Of a stretch of 47,570 nt of DNA, positions 26,796 through 35,634 are shown piece by piece (position 1 is the first letter of the stretch; every line of letters begins with the position of its first letter). Source of the DNA: Dactylosporangium siamense (lineage in GTDB: Bacteria > Actinomycetota > Actinomycetes > Mycobacteriales > Micromonosporaceae); the NCBI RefSeq assembly GCF_016862795.1, contig NZ_BONQ01000180.1, positions 1-47,570 on the forward strand. The letters are read 5' to 3'. A program made the position numbers and the translations under genes. A model generated the notes under the pieces. That model did not search any database. It was not told where the DNA came from and saw only the letters and a program-made list of their open reading frames with translations.

Positions 26796-27746
26796 CTACA
26801 GCGCCTTGGAGATCTGTTCGGCGAGCGCTGCGGTGCCCTGCCGCAGCGCGTCGCCGGAGGGGCCGGACCACAGCATCCGGTGGCAGCCGTCGAGCTCGAC
26901 GTAGACCTCGCCGCTCAGGTTGTCGACGGGCTGGAAGAGCGCGAAGCGGCTCGCGTGCGCGGCGCAGGGTTGCGCGGGACCGGCCGGGAGCATCGCCGCG
27001 CGCAGGTCCGTCCAGGCCTGCGTCGACAGGGTGTCGCCCTTCTCGAAGCGGCCGCCGGGCTTGGTGCTGCCCTGCTCGCTCGGCGGCACGGTGTACAGAC
27101 ACAGGCGCATGTCGCGCCCCGGCGGCTCGAACGGGCGCTCCATCGGCGTCGGCCCGCTCGCCGTCACCGCGCCCACCATGTCGGACCACTCCTGCTGACA
27201 GCCGGACCTGGCGGCCGCCGCGGACTTCACCTCGCCGAGCACGGTCGTGGCGACGGTCCGCAGCTCCAGCCGGTTGACGGCGTCCTGGACCTCGATGCGC
27301 ACTTGGCCGCAGGCATCGGCCGCGATCCCGGGGCGCAGCCAGCGCCCGGCCGCGTCGAGCACCGCGAACCACGCGACGCCGCGGAGCATCATGTCGCAGG
27401 CGCCGTCCGTGTGCGGTGCGTCGGGCAGGCGCAGCGCCGCGGTGAGTGCGTCGACCTTCGACCCGCGCCGCTCGAGCATCACCTGATCCTGGCCGCCGTC
27501 GGCGCGGGTCTGTATCTCCCACGCGCACACCACGACCTCGACCGGCGCGAAATCGCCCGGCAGCCGCGGCAGCTCGACGGGCTGAGGTCCGGGCCGAGGG
27601 TCGGCGAGCTCCTTCGCGCACGACGTCCAGGCGTCGTGCAGGTCGGTGGACGCCGCCGGGCCCGGCCCGCCGGCTTCGGTGGGCCGGGCACAGCCGGCGA
27701 GCAGGATCAGTGCGAGGGCCGCGATGGCGGCGGAACGTCCGGGCAT
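26796..27746 (-). CDS. Secreted lipoprotein of unknown function
   Basis: This 316-residue protein has a signal peptide and lipobox (ALILLAGC, Cys19) followed by a Gly/Pro-rich linker. The mature part has several Cys residues that may form disulfides and no domain I recognise. It lies 38 bp downstream of the efflux permease on the same strand, so it may be the third gene of that operon, perhaps a surface partner of the transporter. The ribosome site is weak. Confidence 0.75.
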   Translation of the reverse strand: MPGRSAAIAALALILLAGCARPTEAGGPGPAASTDLHDAWTSCAKELADPRPGPQPVELPRLPGDFAPVEVVVCAWEIQTRADGGQDQVMLERRGSKVDALTAALRLPDAPHTDGACDMMLRGVAWFAVLDAAGRWLRPGIAADACGQVRIEVQDAVNRLELRTVATTVLGEVKSAAAARSGCQQEWSDMVGAVTASGPTPMERPFEPPGRDMRLCLYTVPPSEQGSTKPGGRFEKGDTLSTQAWTDLRAAMLPAGPAQPCAAHASRFALFQPVDNLSGEVYVELDGCHRMLWSGPSGDALRQGTAALAEQISKAL

Positions 27747-27784
27747 GATGCTGCGACGCTACCGCCCGCTGCCCGGTTCCCTCG

Positions 27785-29008
27785 TCACGCGGTGCGCAGC
27801 GCGTCGGTCGGGGGCAGGTGGGCCGCCCGCACGGCCGGGTAGAGCCCGGCGATGGCGCCGGCGGCGACGGAGACCAGGATGCCGCCGTAGAGCGCCTCGG
27901 GCGGGATCAGGGTCGCCCACCCGCGGGACATCGCCATGCCGACGGTCACCCCGATGCCGATGACGATGCCGGCGATGCCACCGAGGGTGGCCAGGATCAG
28001 CGACTCGGTCAGGAACTGCGCGGCGACGTGGCCCCGCGAGGCGCCGAGCGCCCGGCGCAGCCCGATCTCGGTTCGCCGCTCCAGCACCGCGATGACCATG
28101 ACGTTGGCGATGCCGATCGCGCCGACCAGCAGCGCGATCGCGCCCAGCCCGAGGATCAGCCCGGCGCCCGACTGCTTGACCTTCAGCTGGGCGGTGAGGG
28201 CGTCGGACGGGCGGCTGACGGAGGTCCGGCTGGGGTCCTCCGGGTTGGCCGCGCCGGCCAGCACCCTGGCGACATCGGCGGTGTACTCGGTCTGGGCCCG
28301 CACGTAGATGCGGCTGGGGTGGCCGTTGTAGCCGAGCAGGTGCGCGGCTGAGTCGAACGAGACGATGGCCGCCTGGTCGATCTCCGGTGCGAGCACGAAC
28401 GGCTTGAGGATGCCCACGACGTTGTACCAGTGCCCGCCGACCCAGACCCGGTCGTTGCCGGAGACGTCGGTGATGCCGAGCGTCGAGGCGGCCGAGTAGC
28501 CCAGGACGGTGACCGGGACGTCGTCGTCGTTGATGAATCGACCCGCCAGCAGTGCCCCGTCGAGCGTGGTGAGCAGCGTCGCGTCGGCCGCCCGGACCGA
28601 TCGACCGCCGGTGCGGCCGGCGGCGACGTGATCGTTGCGGTAGACATTGACGCCGGGAAGCTTCGCCGTCGGGGCCACCGACAGCACGTGCGGCAACTGG
28701 CGGACCATCGGCGTGGCCGTGGTCGGCAGGATCTGTTCGGCGCCGTTGGAGTTGCCGTTGGCGACGGTGAGCAGGTTGGTGCCGAGCTGGTCGATCTGGT
28801 CCAGGAGCGCCGACTGGCTCGAGCTCGTCACGCCGAGCACCGAGACGATCGACGCGATGCCGATCGCGATGCCGAGCCCGGACAGCACCGCCCGCACCTT
28901 GCGCGAGCGCAGCCCCAGCGAGCCCGTCGGCAGGAGATCGGCGGCGCGCAGGGTGCTGCGGGGCACCTCGTGGGCCGGCTGGCCCGGCGATGCCTCATCC
29001 GTTTTCAC
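27785..29008 (-). CDS. MacB/FtsX-type ABC transporter permease
   Basis: This 407-residue permease has an N-terminal membrane helix (VRAVLSGLGIAIGIASIVSVL), a large periplasmic-type domain (MacB_PCD) and three C-terminal helices (including LGAIALLVGAIGIANVMVIAVL, with RRTEIGLRRALGASRG between). GTG 29008 overlaps the adaptor stop by 14 bases, so the two are coupled. It lacks its own ATPase; the one at 6328-6993, about 20 kb away, is the natural partner. Confidence 0.92.
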   Translation of the reverse strand: MKTDEASPGQPAHEVPRSTLRAADLLPTGSLGLRSRKVRAVLSGLGIAIGIASIVSVLGVTSSSQSALLDQIDQLGTNLLTVANGNSNGAEQILPTTATPMVRQLPHVLSVAPTAKLPGVNVYRNDHVAAGRTGGRSVRAADATLLTTLDGALLAGRFINDDDVPVTVLGYSAASTLGITDVSGNDRVWVGGHWYNVVGILKPFVLAPEIDQAAIVSFDSAAHLLGYNGHPSRIYVRAQTEYTADVARVLAGAANPEDPSRTSVSRPSDALTAQLKVKQSGAGLILGLGAIALLVGAIGIANVMVIAVLERRTEIGLRRALGASRGHVAAQFLTESLILATLGGIAGIVIGIGVTVGMAMSRGWATLIPPEALYGGILVSVAAGAIAGLYPAVRAAHLPPTDALRTA

Positions 29009-30092
29009 TGGGAACCTGCACCTTCTGCCCTTCGGAGATTCCGTCGCCGCTGACCTCGGCGAGCCCGGCGAGATCGTCGAACAGCCCGGTCTGCACCGGG
29101 ACCCGCTTCGTGCCCGTGGCACCGACGACGATGACGTCGTACTTGCCGTCGGAGACCGAGTTGAGCGCGGCGATCGGCACGATGAGCACGTCGGGGTGCG
29201 TCGCCCGGATGACCCAGACCTGCACGCTGGCCTGGTCGATGAAGCCGGTGATCTCGCCCTCGATGCTCAGCGTCACGGCCACGGTCGCCCCACCGGTGCT
29301 GCCGTTGTTGCTGTTGGCGCCGCCCCCGGTGGCGGCCGCCGCCGTGGCGGCCCCGATGGCGCTCACCTTGCCGTTGCGGCTCTTGCCGTCGGGGAGGATC
29401 ACGACGACCGGCGTGTCGACCTTGATCCAGCCGAGCTGCTGGGTCGACACGGACAGGTTGACCGACGGCGTGTTGCTCGTCCCGGTCTCGACCGGCTCGC
29501 CCGGGTGCACCTGCGCGCCCGGCTTCGTCTCGTGTCCACTCACCCGGAACGCGCCCGGCAGGAACGTGATCGCACCGAGCCCCACAGCGCCGGTCACGGG
29601 GAGGTGCACGGCCTGCTGCCAACGCCGGATGGCGGCGTACGTCGCGCTGGTGAACTTCTGATCCACGGTCAGCCCCTGACCGAAGCCGAGGTCGCGCAGG
29701 TTACCTTCCAGCTGCTCGACGTCGACGCCGTCGGTCATGCCGGAGGTGAAGTCGCGCCAGGCGGGGCGGCCGCCGTACATCAGCGTCACCCGCTGCCCGT
29801 CGACCTCGTACAGCGGGTCGCCACGGTTGACCACGGTGCCGATCGGCGGCACCCATGTCAGCGTGCCCTGGCCCCCGGCGGTGAGTGCGTAGGAGCCGGC
29901 GTAGCCGAGGGTGCCGCTGACATACTGGCGCTCGGAGATCGTTTTGCGGGTCACCTCGGCGGTGGAGGTGCTCACGGCGGTCGGCACCGGGGGACCGTCG
30001 TGGTGACGCAGCTGCTCGGTCGTCACCAGGCCCGCGACTCCGGCGACACCGATCAGCGCAACGCCGGTGACGACCTTGCTGGTGCGGCTCAT
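28995..30092 (-). CDS. MacA-like efflux adaptor with peptidoglycan-binding domain, copy 2
   Basis: This 365-residue paralogue of 208-1305 has an N-terminal anchor (VVTGVALIGVAGVAGLV), a biotinyl-lipoyl-like segment, a PG_binding_1-like domain (DVEQLEGNLRDLGFGQG) and barrel domains with Gly/Asn/Ser-rich linkers. First gene of the adaptor-permease(-lipoprotein) operon. The ATG overlaps a 20-codon upstream frame as ATGA. An imperfect CCCCAAA inverted repeat lies 96 bp upstream. Confidence 0.9.
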   Translation of the reverse strand: MSRTSKVVTGVALIGVAGVAGLVTTEQLRHHDGPPVPTAVSTSTAEVTRKTISERQYVSGTLGYAGSYALTAGGQGTLTWVPPIGTVVNRGDPLYEVDGQRVTLMYGGRPAWRDFTSGMTDGVDVEQLEGNLRDLGFGQGLTVDQKFTSATYAAIRRWQQAVHLPVTGAVGLGAITFLPGAFRVSGHETKPGAQVHPGEPVETGTSNTPSVNLSVSTQQLGWIKVDTPVVVILPDGKSRNGKVSAIGAATAAAATGGGANSNNGSTGGATVAVTLSIEGEITGFIDQASVQVWVIRATHPDVLIVPIAALNSVSDGKYDVIVVGATGTKRVPVQTGLFDDLAGLAEVSGDGISEGQKVQVPSENG

Positions 30093-30151
30093 GCCGGTCG
30101 GCCCGCGCCGCCGGTCGGCATCGGGCGGGCGGTGCTGTCCAATGCGGTCAT
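30089..30151 (-). CDS. Possible 20-codon leader ORF of adaptor 2
   Basis: ATG 30151 opens a 20-codon frame (MTALDSTARP...) whose TGA overlaps the adaptor ATG as ATGA. The adaptor itself has no good Shine-Dalgarno, so coupling is plausible. The leader also lacks an obvious one, which lowers confidence. Confidence 0.25.
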   Translation of the reverse strand: MTALDSTARPMPTGGAGRPA

Positions 30152-30188
30152 GGTAATACGATCGCCCGGAACATCACCCGGGCGCTTC

Positions 30189-30226
30189 CCCCAAAGGTAA
30201 TCGCGGCGGGGCGCAATTTGAGGGGG
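30189..30226. promoter_or_regulatory. Imperfect CCCCAAA inverted repeat, efflux operator site 3
   Basis: CCCCAAAGGT (30189-30198) matches site 2 over 10 bases. The right arm is TTTGAGGGGG (30217-30226), a degenerate form of TTTGGGG with nearly the same spacing. It lies upstream of adaptor 2. Confidence 0.45.
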
Positions 30227-30231
30227 TGGCG

Positions 30232-31011
30232 CTACGCGGCGGACGGCATGGAGCCCGGCGTGGTCAGCTGCGTGGCCGGGATCTGGCGCAGGATCGACTG
30301 GTGCAGGTGCTGCAGGGCCGGCCCCGGCTCGATGCCCAGGCGGGTGCGCAGCCGCTGCCGGATCGCCGCGAAGCTCTGCAGCGCCTCGGCCTGGCGCCCG
30401 GAGGCGTAGAGGGCCAGCATCAGCTGGGCGTGAAAGGCCTCGTGGAACGGATACTCCGAAGCCACCCGCTGCAGCTCGGGCACGATCTGGCGGGTGTTGC
30501 CGAGCAGGATCTCGGCGTCGAAGAGCTCCTCGTAGGCCGACGTCCGCTCGCCGTCGAGGACCCGGCCCTCCTGCCGCAGCGCCTCCCCGGGCACGCCGGT
30601 GAGCGAGTTGCCCCGCCAGATGGCCACGGCGTCGCGCAGGCGCGCGACCGACTCGGCCCACTGGCCCAGCGCGGCGTCGGCGCGGGCCTGGTCGACCAGC
30701 CCGCGGAAGGTCCACAGGTCGGTCTCGGCCTCGGCGACCTCGAGCATGTAGCTGTCGATGTTCGTGCGCAGCTGCACCTGCGGGAACGGGCGCAACAGCT
30801 GGCGCAGGCGGTAGATGTACGACTGCAGGGTCGTCTGCGCGGTCGCCGGCGGCCGGCCGTCCCACACGTAGCGGATCAGTCGGCCGACGGGTACCTCGTT
30901 GTTGGCGCCGAGCAGCAGCGTGGCCAGCACGGCCCGCTGCTTCGGCGCCGATATCTGCACGCGCGCTTCGGGGCTGCGCACCTCGAGCGCGCCCAGGATG
31001 AGGAATTGCAC
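30232..31011 (-). CDS. SARP-family transcriptional activator 2
   Basis: This 259-residue protein has the same plan as the SARP at 20271-21062: winged helix (SAPKQRAVLATLLL, TLQSYIYRLRQLL) then activation domain (AYEELFDAEILLG, HAQLMLALYASGRQAEAL). GTG 31011 has GGAGG 4 bases upstream and matches the paralogue start. A longer frame continues upstream but loses similarity. It is divergent from the LuxR gene across a region with a StrR box. Confidence 0.92.
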   Translation of the reverse strand: MQFLILGALEVRSPEARVQISAPKQRAVLATLLLGANNEVPVGRLIRYVWDGRPPATAQTTLQSYIYRLRQLLRPFPQVQLRTNIDSYMLEVAEAETDLWTFRGLVDQARADAALGQWAESVARLRDAVAIWRGNSLTGVPGEALRQEGRVLDGERTSAYEELFDAEILLGNTRQIVPELQRVASEYPFHEAFHAQLMLALYASGRQAEALQSFAAIRQRLRTRLGIEPGPALQHLHQSILRQIPATQLTTPGSMPSAA

Positions 31012-31413
31012 TGGGCCTCCAGAGCCATGACTTCGTGCGTCGCTCCCTGTCCGGCGCCGCGGTGGGCCGGAGACGGGGACGGTGCCGCTCGGGCTGGGTG
31101 ACTCACGTTCGCCATCGATGCCTTGCGCGCTGCGGCATCGTGAGCCGCGCCTCGCTGTGCGACCGCGAGATCCTTTCGCGACCGCGAGCGATCGTATCGA
31201 CGGGCGCCGAACCCGTCCAGTGTGCCCGGAGACGCCCGCCCGCCACGGCCGCACTGCGGCGTCACCGCGGGGCGCCGCGTTCGAGTGCGGCATCGACGCA
31301 GTTGGACACGGAGGCCGCCGGCTCGCACTGCACGGGCTGCTCGATCGAGCCCCGGTCGAGCCGGGATCGCGCATCGCCCCGGCGGGGCGCCCGCGGCCGT
31401 ACGATTCCGAGCT
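31012..31413. other. Divergent promoter region, SARP 2 / LuxR regulator
   Basis: About 400 bp without a supported gene, holding a StrR-type box at 31279-31307. The box is 107 bp from the LuxR start and 268 bp from the SARP start. Confidence 0.55.
31279..31307. promoter_or_regulatory. StrR-type operator between SARP 2 and the LuxR gene
   Basis: GTTCGAGTG, 11 bases, then CAGTTGGAC: three mismatches to the 18 consensus bases, spacing exact. Confidence 0.8.
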
Positions 31414-34077
31414 GTGGACCGGGTGTGGCCGCTGATCGGCCGGGCCGAGGAGCTCGGGTTCGTCGAAGCCGCGATGCGCCGGCGCACCGGCGCGCGCGGT
31501 GTCGTCCTGGCCGGCTCGGCCGGGGTGGGTAGGACCCGGCTCGCGCAGGAGGCCGTGCGGGGCGCGGGGCGCCGGTGCGGCGGGACGACGATCTGGGCCA
31601 CCGCGACGGCCACCGCCCGCCACATCCCCCTGGGCGCCTTCGCGGGGCACCTCGGCGGCCTCGGCGAGGATCCCGCGCGGGTGCTGCACCACGCGGCCGA
31701 GGCGCTGCTGTCCGGCGTCGGCGACGGGGGCCTCGTCGTGGGCGTGGACGACGCGCACCTGCTGGACCACCACTCGGCGCTGCTGGTGCATCAGCTGACG
31801 ACGCAGGACCGCGCCCGCCTGGTGCTGACGGTCCGCAGCGGTGAGCCGGCGCCGGACGCCGTGACCGCACTATGGAAGGAAGGCACACTCGAACGGCTGG
31901 AACTGCAGCCGCTGTCCGTGCCGGCGACCCACGAACTGCTCGCCGCGGTGCTCGGCGGACCACCCGACAGCGCGCTGAGCGCGGCCATGTGGCGGCTGAC
32001 CCGCGGCAACGTGGTGTTCCTGCGGCACGTCGTCGAGGCGGAACGCGCCGCCGTCCGGCTCCGCGAGGTGCGCGGCGTCTGGCGATGGGCCGCCCGGCAC
32101 GAGATCTCGGCCGCCCTGGCCGACCTCATCGACGCGCAGATGGGGATGCTGACACCGCCGGTGCGCGACGTCGTGGACCTGCTCGCGCTCGGCGAACCGC
32201 TCGGCATGCCGCTGCTGTGCCGGCTGGCCGACCCTGCCGCGGTCGAGGAGGCCGAGGCCGGCGGCCTGATCCTGGTCGAACGCGATGGCGACCGGCACAG
32301 CGTGCGCCTGGCCCATCCGCTCTACGGCGAGACGCGCCGCGCGCGCATCGGCACCGTCCGGGCGCGCCGGCTGCGCGGGGCCGTCGCCGCCGCACTGGCC
32401 GCCGCGGGCACCCGCCGGCCCGACGACGCGCTCCAGCTGGCGACACTGGCCCTCGACTCGGACTATGAGCCGGGGCCCACGCTGCTCACCGCCGCCGCCC
32501 GCCGGGCCGCCGAGCTCGCCGATCGCGGCCTGGCCGGGCGCGTCGCCCGTGCCGCCGTGGCCGCCGGAGGCGGCTTCGAGGCGCAGCTGCTCGTCGTCGC
32601 CTCGCTCACGCCGGACGTGCCGCCGCCCGACGCCGACCTTGAGTTCGCCGCCCTGACGACGCTCGCCACCGACGACGACGCGCTCGTCCGGGCGACCGTC
32701 CTGCGCGTGCTGCATCTGGCCTTCGACGCGGCGCGGCCAGACGAGGCGCAGGCCGTGCTCCGGGCCGCGGAGCGGGGCGCGGGCACCCCCGAAGCGGCGC
32801 TGCAGCTGTGCGCCGTCCGCGGGCATCTGGCGGGCGCGCTCGGCCGGCCGGCCGAAGCGGTGGCCGCGGCGAGCGCGGCGCTGTCGTCGCCGACGCTGCC
32901 CGACGAGGCCGTCGTGCTGGCCGCGTGCGGACTCATCGGAGCGATGGGGATGCTCGGCCGCGCGGACCGCATCCCGGCCGTGGCGGCGCGGGCCGAGCCC
33001 GCCGCGGCCCGGCTCACCGGGCTTGCGCACCTGCGGCTTTCGCTGGCCCGGGCCACGTCCGGCGCGCTGCGGCTGGCCGGCCGGCTGGACGAGGCGTCCT
33101 CGGTGGCCAACGGCCGGCACGGCAGCGATCGGCACGGCACCGCTGGACACGGCGCTGATCGGCACGGCGCTGATCGGCACGGCACCGGCGGGGCCGAGCT
33201 GTCGGCGTACCTGATGGGCGAGGCGGCCCTCAGCCGCGGCCGGCTGGGCGACGCCGTGCGCTGGCTGCGCGAGGCACGGGCCGGTCTCGCCGAGTCCGGC
33301 GGCGCCGGCGGCGTGCTGTTCCTCAACCTGGTGGCGCTGGCCCGGGCCCTGGCGCTGCGCGGCGATGTCGACGACGCCCGGATGGCGCTCGCGGAGGCGG
33401 AGGCCGAGCGGCATCCGGCGATGGTCACGGTCGAGCCCGAGCTGCTGCTGACCCGGGCCTGGATCACCGCGATGGAGGGGTCCGTCGTCGCGGCGGTGTG
33501 CCTGGCCCGCGAGGCCGCCGTGCTGGCCGCGGCCGGGTGGCAGCCGGCCGGCGAGGTGCTGGCGCTGCAGCACGCGGTGTGCCTCGGCGACGAGACGGCC
33601 GCCGACCGGCTCGCCGTGCTCAGCGCCACCGTGACCGGGCCCCGGGCGCCGGCCGCCGCCGCCCACGCCGCCGCGCTCGCTGCCGGCGAAGGGGATGCGC
33701 TGCGGGCCGCCTGCGCCCGTTGGGAGCGCATCGGAGACCTGACGGCCGCGGTCCACGCCGCCGCCCAGGCGGCCGCGGCCTACACCCGTCGGGGGCGGCG
33801 GGGCGCCGCCCTGCTCGCGTCGGCGACGGCCCAGCGGATCGCGGAGGCGGGCGGCTTCGCGCGGCCGCCGGTCCTGGCGGCGATCGAGTGGCCCTCGCCG
33901 CTCACCGGCCGGGAGCGGGAGATCGTCGCGCTGGCCGCCCGCGGCCTGGCGAACAAGGCCATCGCCGAGCGGCTGGGCGTCTCGGTGCGCACCGTCGAGG
34001 GGCATCTGTACCGTGCCGGGGCGAAGCTGGGCGTGACCAGCCGGGCCGGCTTCGCCGACGTCCTTCGGGTCGCCTGA
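31414..34077 (+). CDS. Large ATP-binding LuxR (LAL) regulator
   Basis: This 887-residue protein has an N-terminal ATPase domain (PLIGRAEEL; Walker A-like GSAGVGRT at 34-41; Walker B-like GLVVGVDDAHLL), a long TPR-like helical middle and a C-terminal LuxR helix-turn-helix (LTGREREIVALAARGLANKAIAERL, VRTVEGHLYRAGAKLG). The Walker A lysine is Arg40 (AGG), so ATP hydrolysis may be impaired. The middle carries a 15-bp tandem repeat giving HG-x-x-R/G units. GTG 31414 precedes the family N-terminus but has a weak ribosome site. It is probably a cluster regulator under StrR-type control. It ends 3 bp from the convergent antiporter. Confidence 0.87.
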   Translation: MDRVWPLIGRAEELGFVEAAMRRRTGARGVVLAGSAGVGRTRLAQEAVRGAGRRCGGTTIWATATATARHIPLGAFAGHLGGLGEDPARVLHHAAEALLSGVGDGGLVVGVDDAHLLDHHSALLVHQLTTQDRARLVLTVRSGEPAPDAVTALWKEGTLERLELQPLSVPATHELLAAVLGGPPDSALSAAMWRLTRGNVVFLRHVVEAERAAVRLREVRGVWRWAARHEISAALADLIDAQMGMLTPPVRDVVDLLALGEPLGMPLLCRLADPAAVEEAEAGGLILVERDGDRHSVRLAHPLYGETRRARIGTVRARRLRGAVAAALAAAGTRRPDDALQLATLALDSDYEPGPTLLTAAARRAAELADRGLAGRVARAAVAAGGGFEAQLLVVASLTPDVPPPDADLEFAALTTLATDDDALVRATVLRVLHLAFDAARPDEAQAVLRAAERGAGTPEAALQLCAVRGHLAGALGRPAEAVAAASAALSSPTLPDEAVVLAACGLIGAMGMLGRADRIPAVAARAEPAAARLTGLAHLRLSLARATSGALRLAGRLDEASSVANGRHGSDRHGTAGHGADRHGADRHGTGGAELSAYLMGEAALSRGRLGDAVRWLREARAGLAESGGAGGVLFLNLVALARALALRGDVDDARMALAEAEAERHPAMVTVEPELLLTRAWITAMEGSVVAAVCLAREAAVLAAAGWQPAGEVLALQHAVCLGDETAADRLAVLSATVTGPRAPAAAAHAAALAAGEGDALRAACARWERIGDLTAAVHAAAQAAAAYTRRGRRGAALLASATAQRIAEAGGFARPPVLAAIEWPSPLTGREREIVALAARGLANKAIAERLGVSVRTVEGHLYRAGAKLGVTSRAGFADVLRVA
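33121..33180 (+). repeat. 15-bp tandem repeat inside the LuxR gene
   Basis: Units start at 33121, 33136, 33151 and 33166; the last two (GGCGCTGATCGGCAC) are identical and the others degenerate. They encode GADRH-like pentapeptides in the helical middle region and keep the frame. Confidence 0.85.
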
Positions 34078-34080
34078 GCG

Positions 34081-35388
34081 CTACTGCGGCGAGCCGATCG
34101 GGGCCGGCGAGGTGTCCGCGGGGGCCCGCGTCGCGGCGTCCGGCGCCGACGCCGGCTCGAACCGGGACAGCAGCGGCCCGACGAGCCCCGTCGTGACCAC
34201 GGCCATGATGACCATCATCGTGTACATCGGCGTGTCCAGGACGCCGAGGCTCAGCCCGGCGTTGAGGATGACGAGCTCGGTCAGCCCGCGGGCGTTCATG
34301 AGCAGGCCCAGCAGGCCGGCCTCGCGCCAGGGCAGCCCGCTGATGCGCCCCGGCAGGACGCTCCCGACGAGCTTGCCCGCGCAGGCCACGCCCAGGATCG
34401 CGGCCAGCTCGACGTAGTTGACCCAGGTGAGCCCGCCGATCTGGACGCTGAGGCCGGTGACGATGAAGAACACCGGCATCAGCAGCTGCCCGGCCGTGCT
34501 CAGCGGCCGGCGCAGGTGGACCTGGAGCGTGTCGGCGGGCTCGCGAGGGGTCACGAGGCCGAAGACGAACGCGCCGAAGATCGAGTGCAGGCCGACCCAG
34601 GTGCTGGCGTAGGCGCTCAGGAACACCCCACCGGCGACGAGCACCATCAGGTTCGCCGGCCGCCCGCCGGCCAGTCTCCCGAAGAGCCTGGCGAGCAGCG
34701 GCCGCACGACGTACCACATCGCCAGCAGGTACAGCAGCGACAGGACCATGGTCTGCCAGAAGGCCGCCGGACCCGACGCGGTGACCAGCGCCGAGACCAG
34801 CGCGAGGACGCACCACGCGAGGAGGTCGCTGATCGCGGCGCTGGCCAGCGCGAGCGCGCCCACGCGTGTATGCATGAGCCCGCTGTCGCTCAGAATCCGG
34901 GCGAGCACCGGGAACGCGGTGATGGCCATCGCGGCGCCGAGGAAGAGCACGAAGCCGGCGGCCGGCACGTGGTGGCCGCCGGTCGTCGAGTGGCGCGGAT
35001 ACAGCAGGGCGGCCAGGCCGGCGCCGACGGCGAAGGCTACGGCCATCGAGGAGAACGACACCCCGACGGCGGCGGTGCCGCGCCCGCGCAGCAGCCCACG
35101 GTCGAACTCCCAGCCGACCATGAACATGAACAGCAGCAGGCCGATCTGCGCGATCGCCGAGAGCATCGGCCGCACCTCGGCGGGGAAGAGCCGCCCGGTG
35201 AGGTCGCCCGGCAGCAGGCCCAGGACGCTGGGGCCGAGCACGATGCCGCAGACGATCTCGCCGACGACCACCGGCTGGCGCAGCCTCGTGGCCAGCCGCC
35301 CGAGCAGCCATCCGCCGATCATGATGACCGCGACGCCCATGACGGCCGTCGCGATGGTCAGGTCTGCGTGCGTTGCCGGACTCTGCAT
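34081..35388 (-). CDS. CPA2-type cation/proton antiporter
   Basis: This 435-residue membrane protein has about 12 hydrophobic segments and typical monovalent cation:proton antiporter-2 features (VVVGEIVCGIVLGPSVLG near residue 40, QIGLLLFMFMVGWEFD, AAISDLLAW, FGAFVFGL, NARGLTELVIL). Comparable antiporter genes occur in several glycopeptide clusters, where they may aid export or resistance. ATG 35388 follows GGAGGCGCG. It is divergent from hmaS. Confidence 0.92.
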   Translation of the reverse strand: MQSPATHADLTIATAVMGVAVIMIGGWLLGRLATRLRQPVVVGEIVCGIVLGPSVLGLLPGDLTGRLFPAEVRPMLSAIAQIGLLLFMFMVGWEFDRGLLRGRGTAAVGVSFSSMAVAFAVGAGLAALLYPRHSTTGGHHVPAAGFVLFLGAAMAITAFPVLARILSDSGLMHTRVGALALASAAISDLLAWCVLALVSALVTASGPAAFWQTMVLSLLYLLAMWYVVRPLLARLFGRLAGGRPANLMVLVAGGVFLSAYASTWVGLHSIFGAFVFGLVTPREPADTLQVHLRRPLSTAGQLLMPVFFIVTGLSVQIGGLTWVNYVELAAILGVACAGKLVGSVLPGRISGLPWREAGLLGLLMNARGLTELVILNAGLSLGVLDTPMYTMMVIMAVVTTGLVGPLLSRFEPASAPDAATRAPADTSPAPIGSPQ

Positions 35389-35634
35389 CGCGCCTCCAAG
35401 CCGATGGGCCGGGCCCGAGTCTGGCAGCGGCGGGGCCGGTCGGGGTGCGACGGCCAGCCGTCCGACAACGCACCTCCACGGCGGCGCCAGTGATGCGTGA
35501 GGCCGTGGCGCAGGGGTGGCGGTTCGGTGGCGGGACATTGCTCGCCGTTTCGGGCCGGTGACAGCATGGCCGCGCATCAGACTGCGGACGCATCAGTCGC
35601 CCCGGGCGGCTGGCCAGCCCCACGGGAGCATTGC

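Noticed and set aside
31012..31791. N-terminal extension of SARP 2 in the same frame
   Set aside because: The family begins at QFLILGALEV with a GTG and GGAGG at 31011; the extension runs antisense through the LuxR start and lacks similarity.
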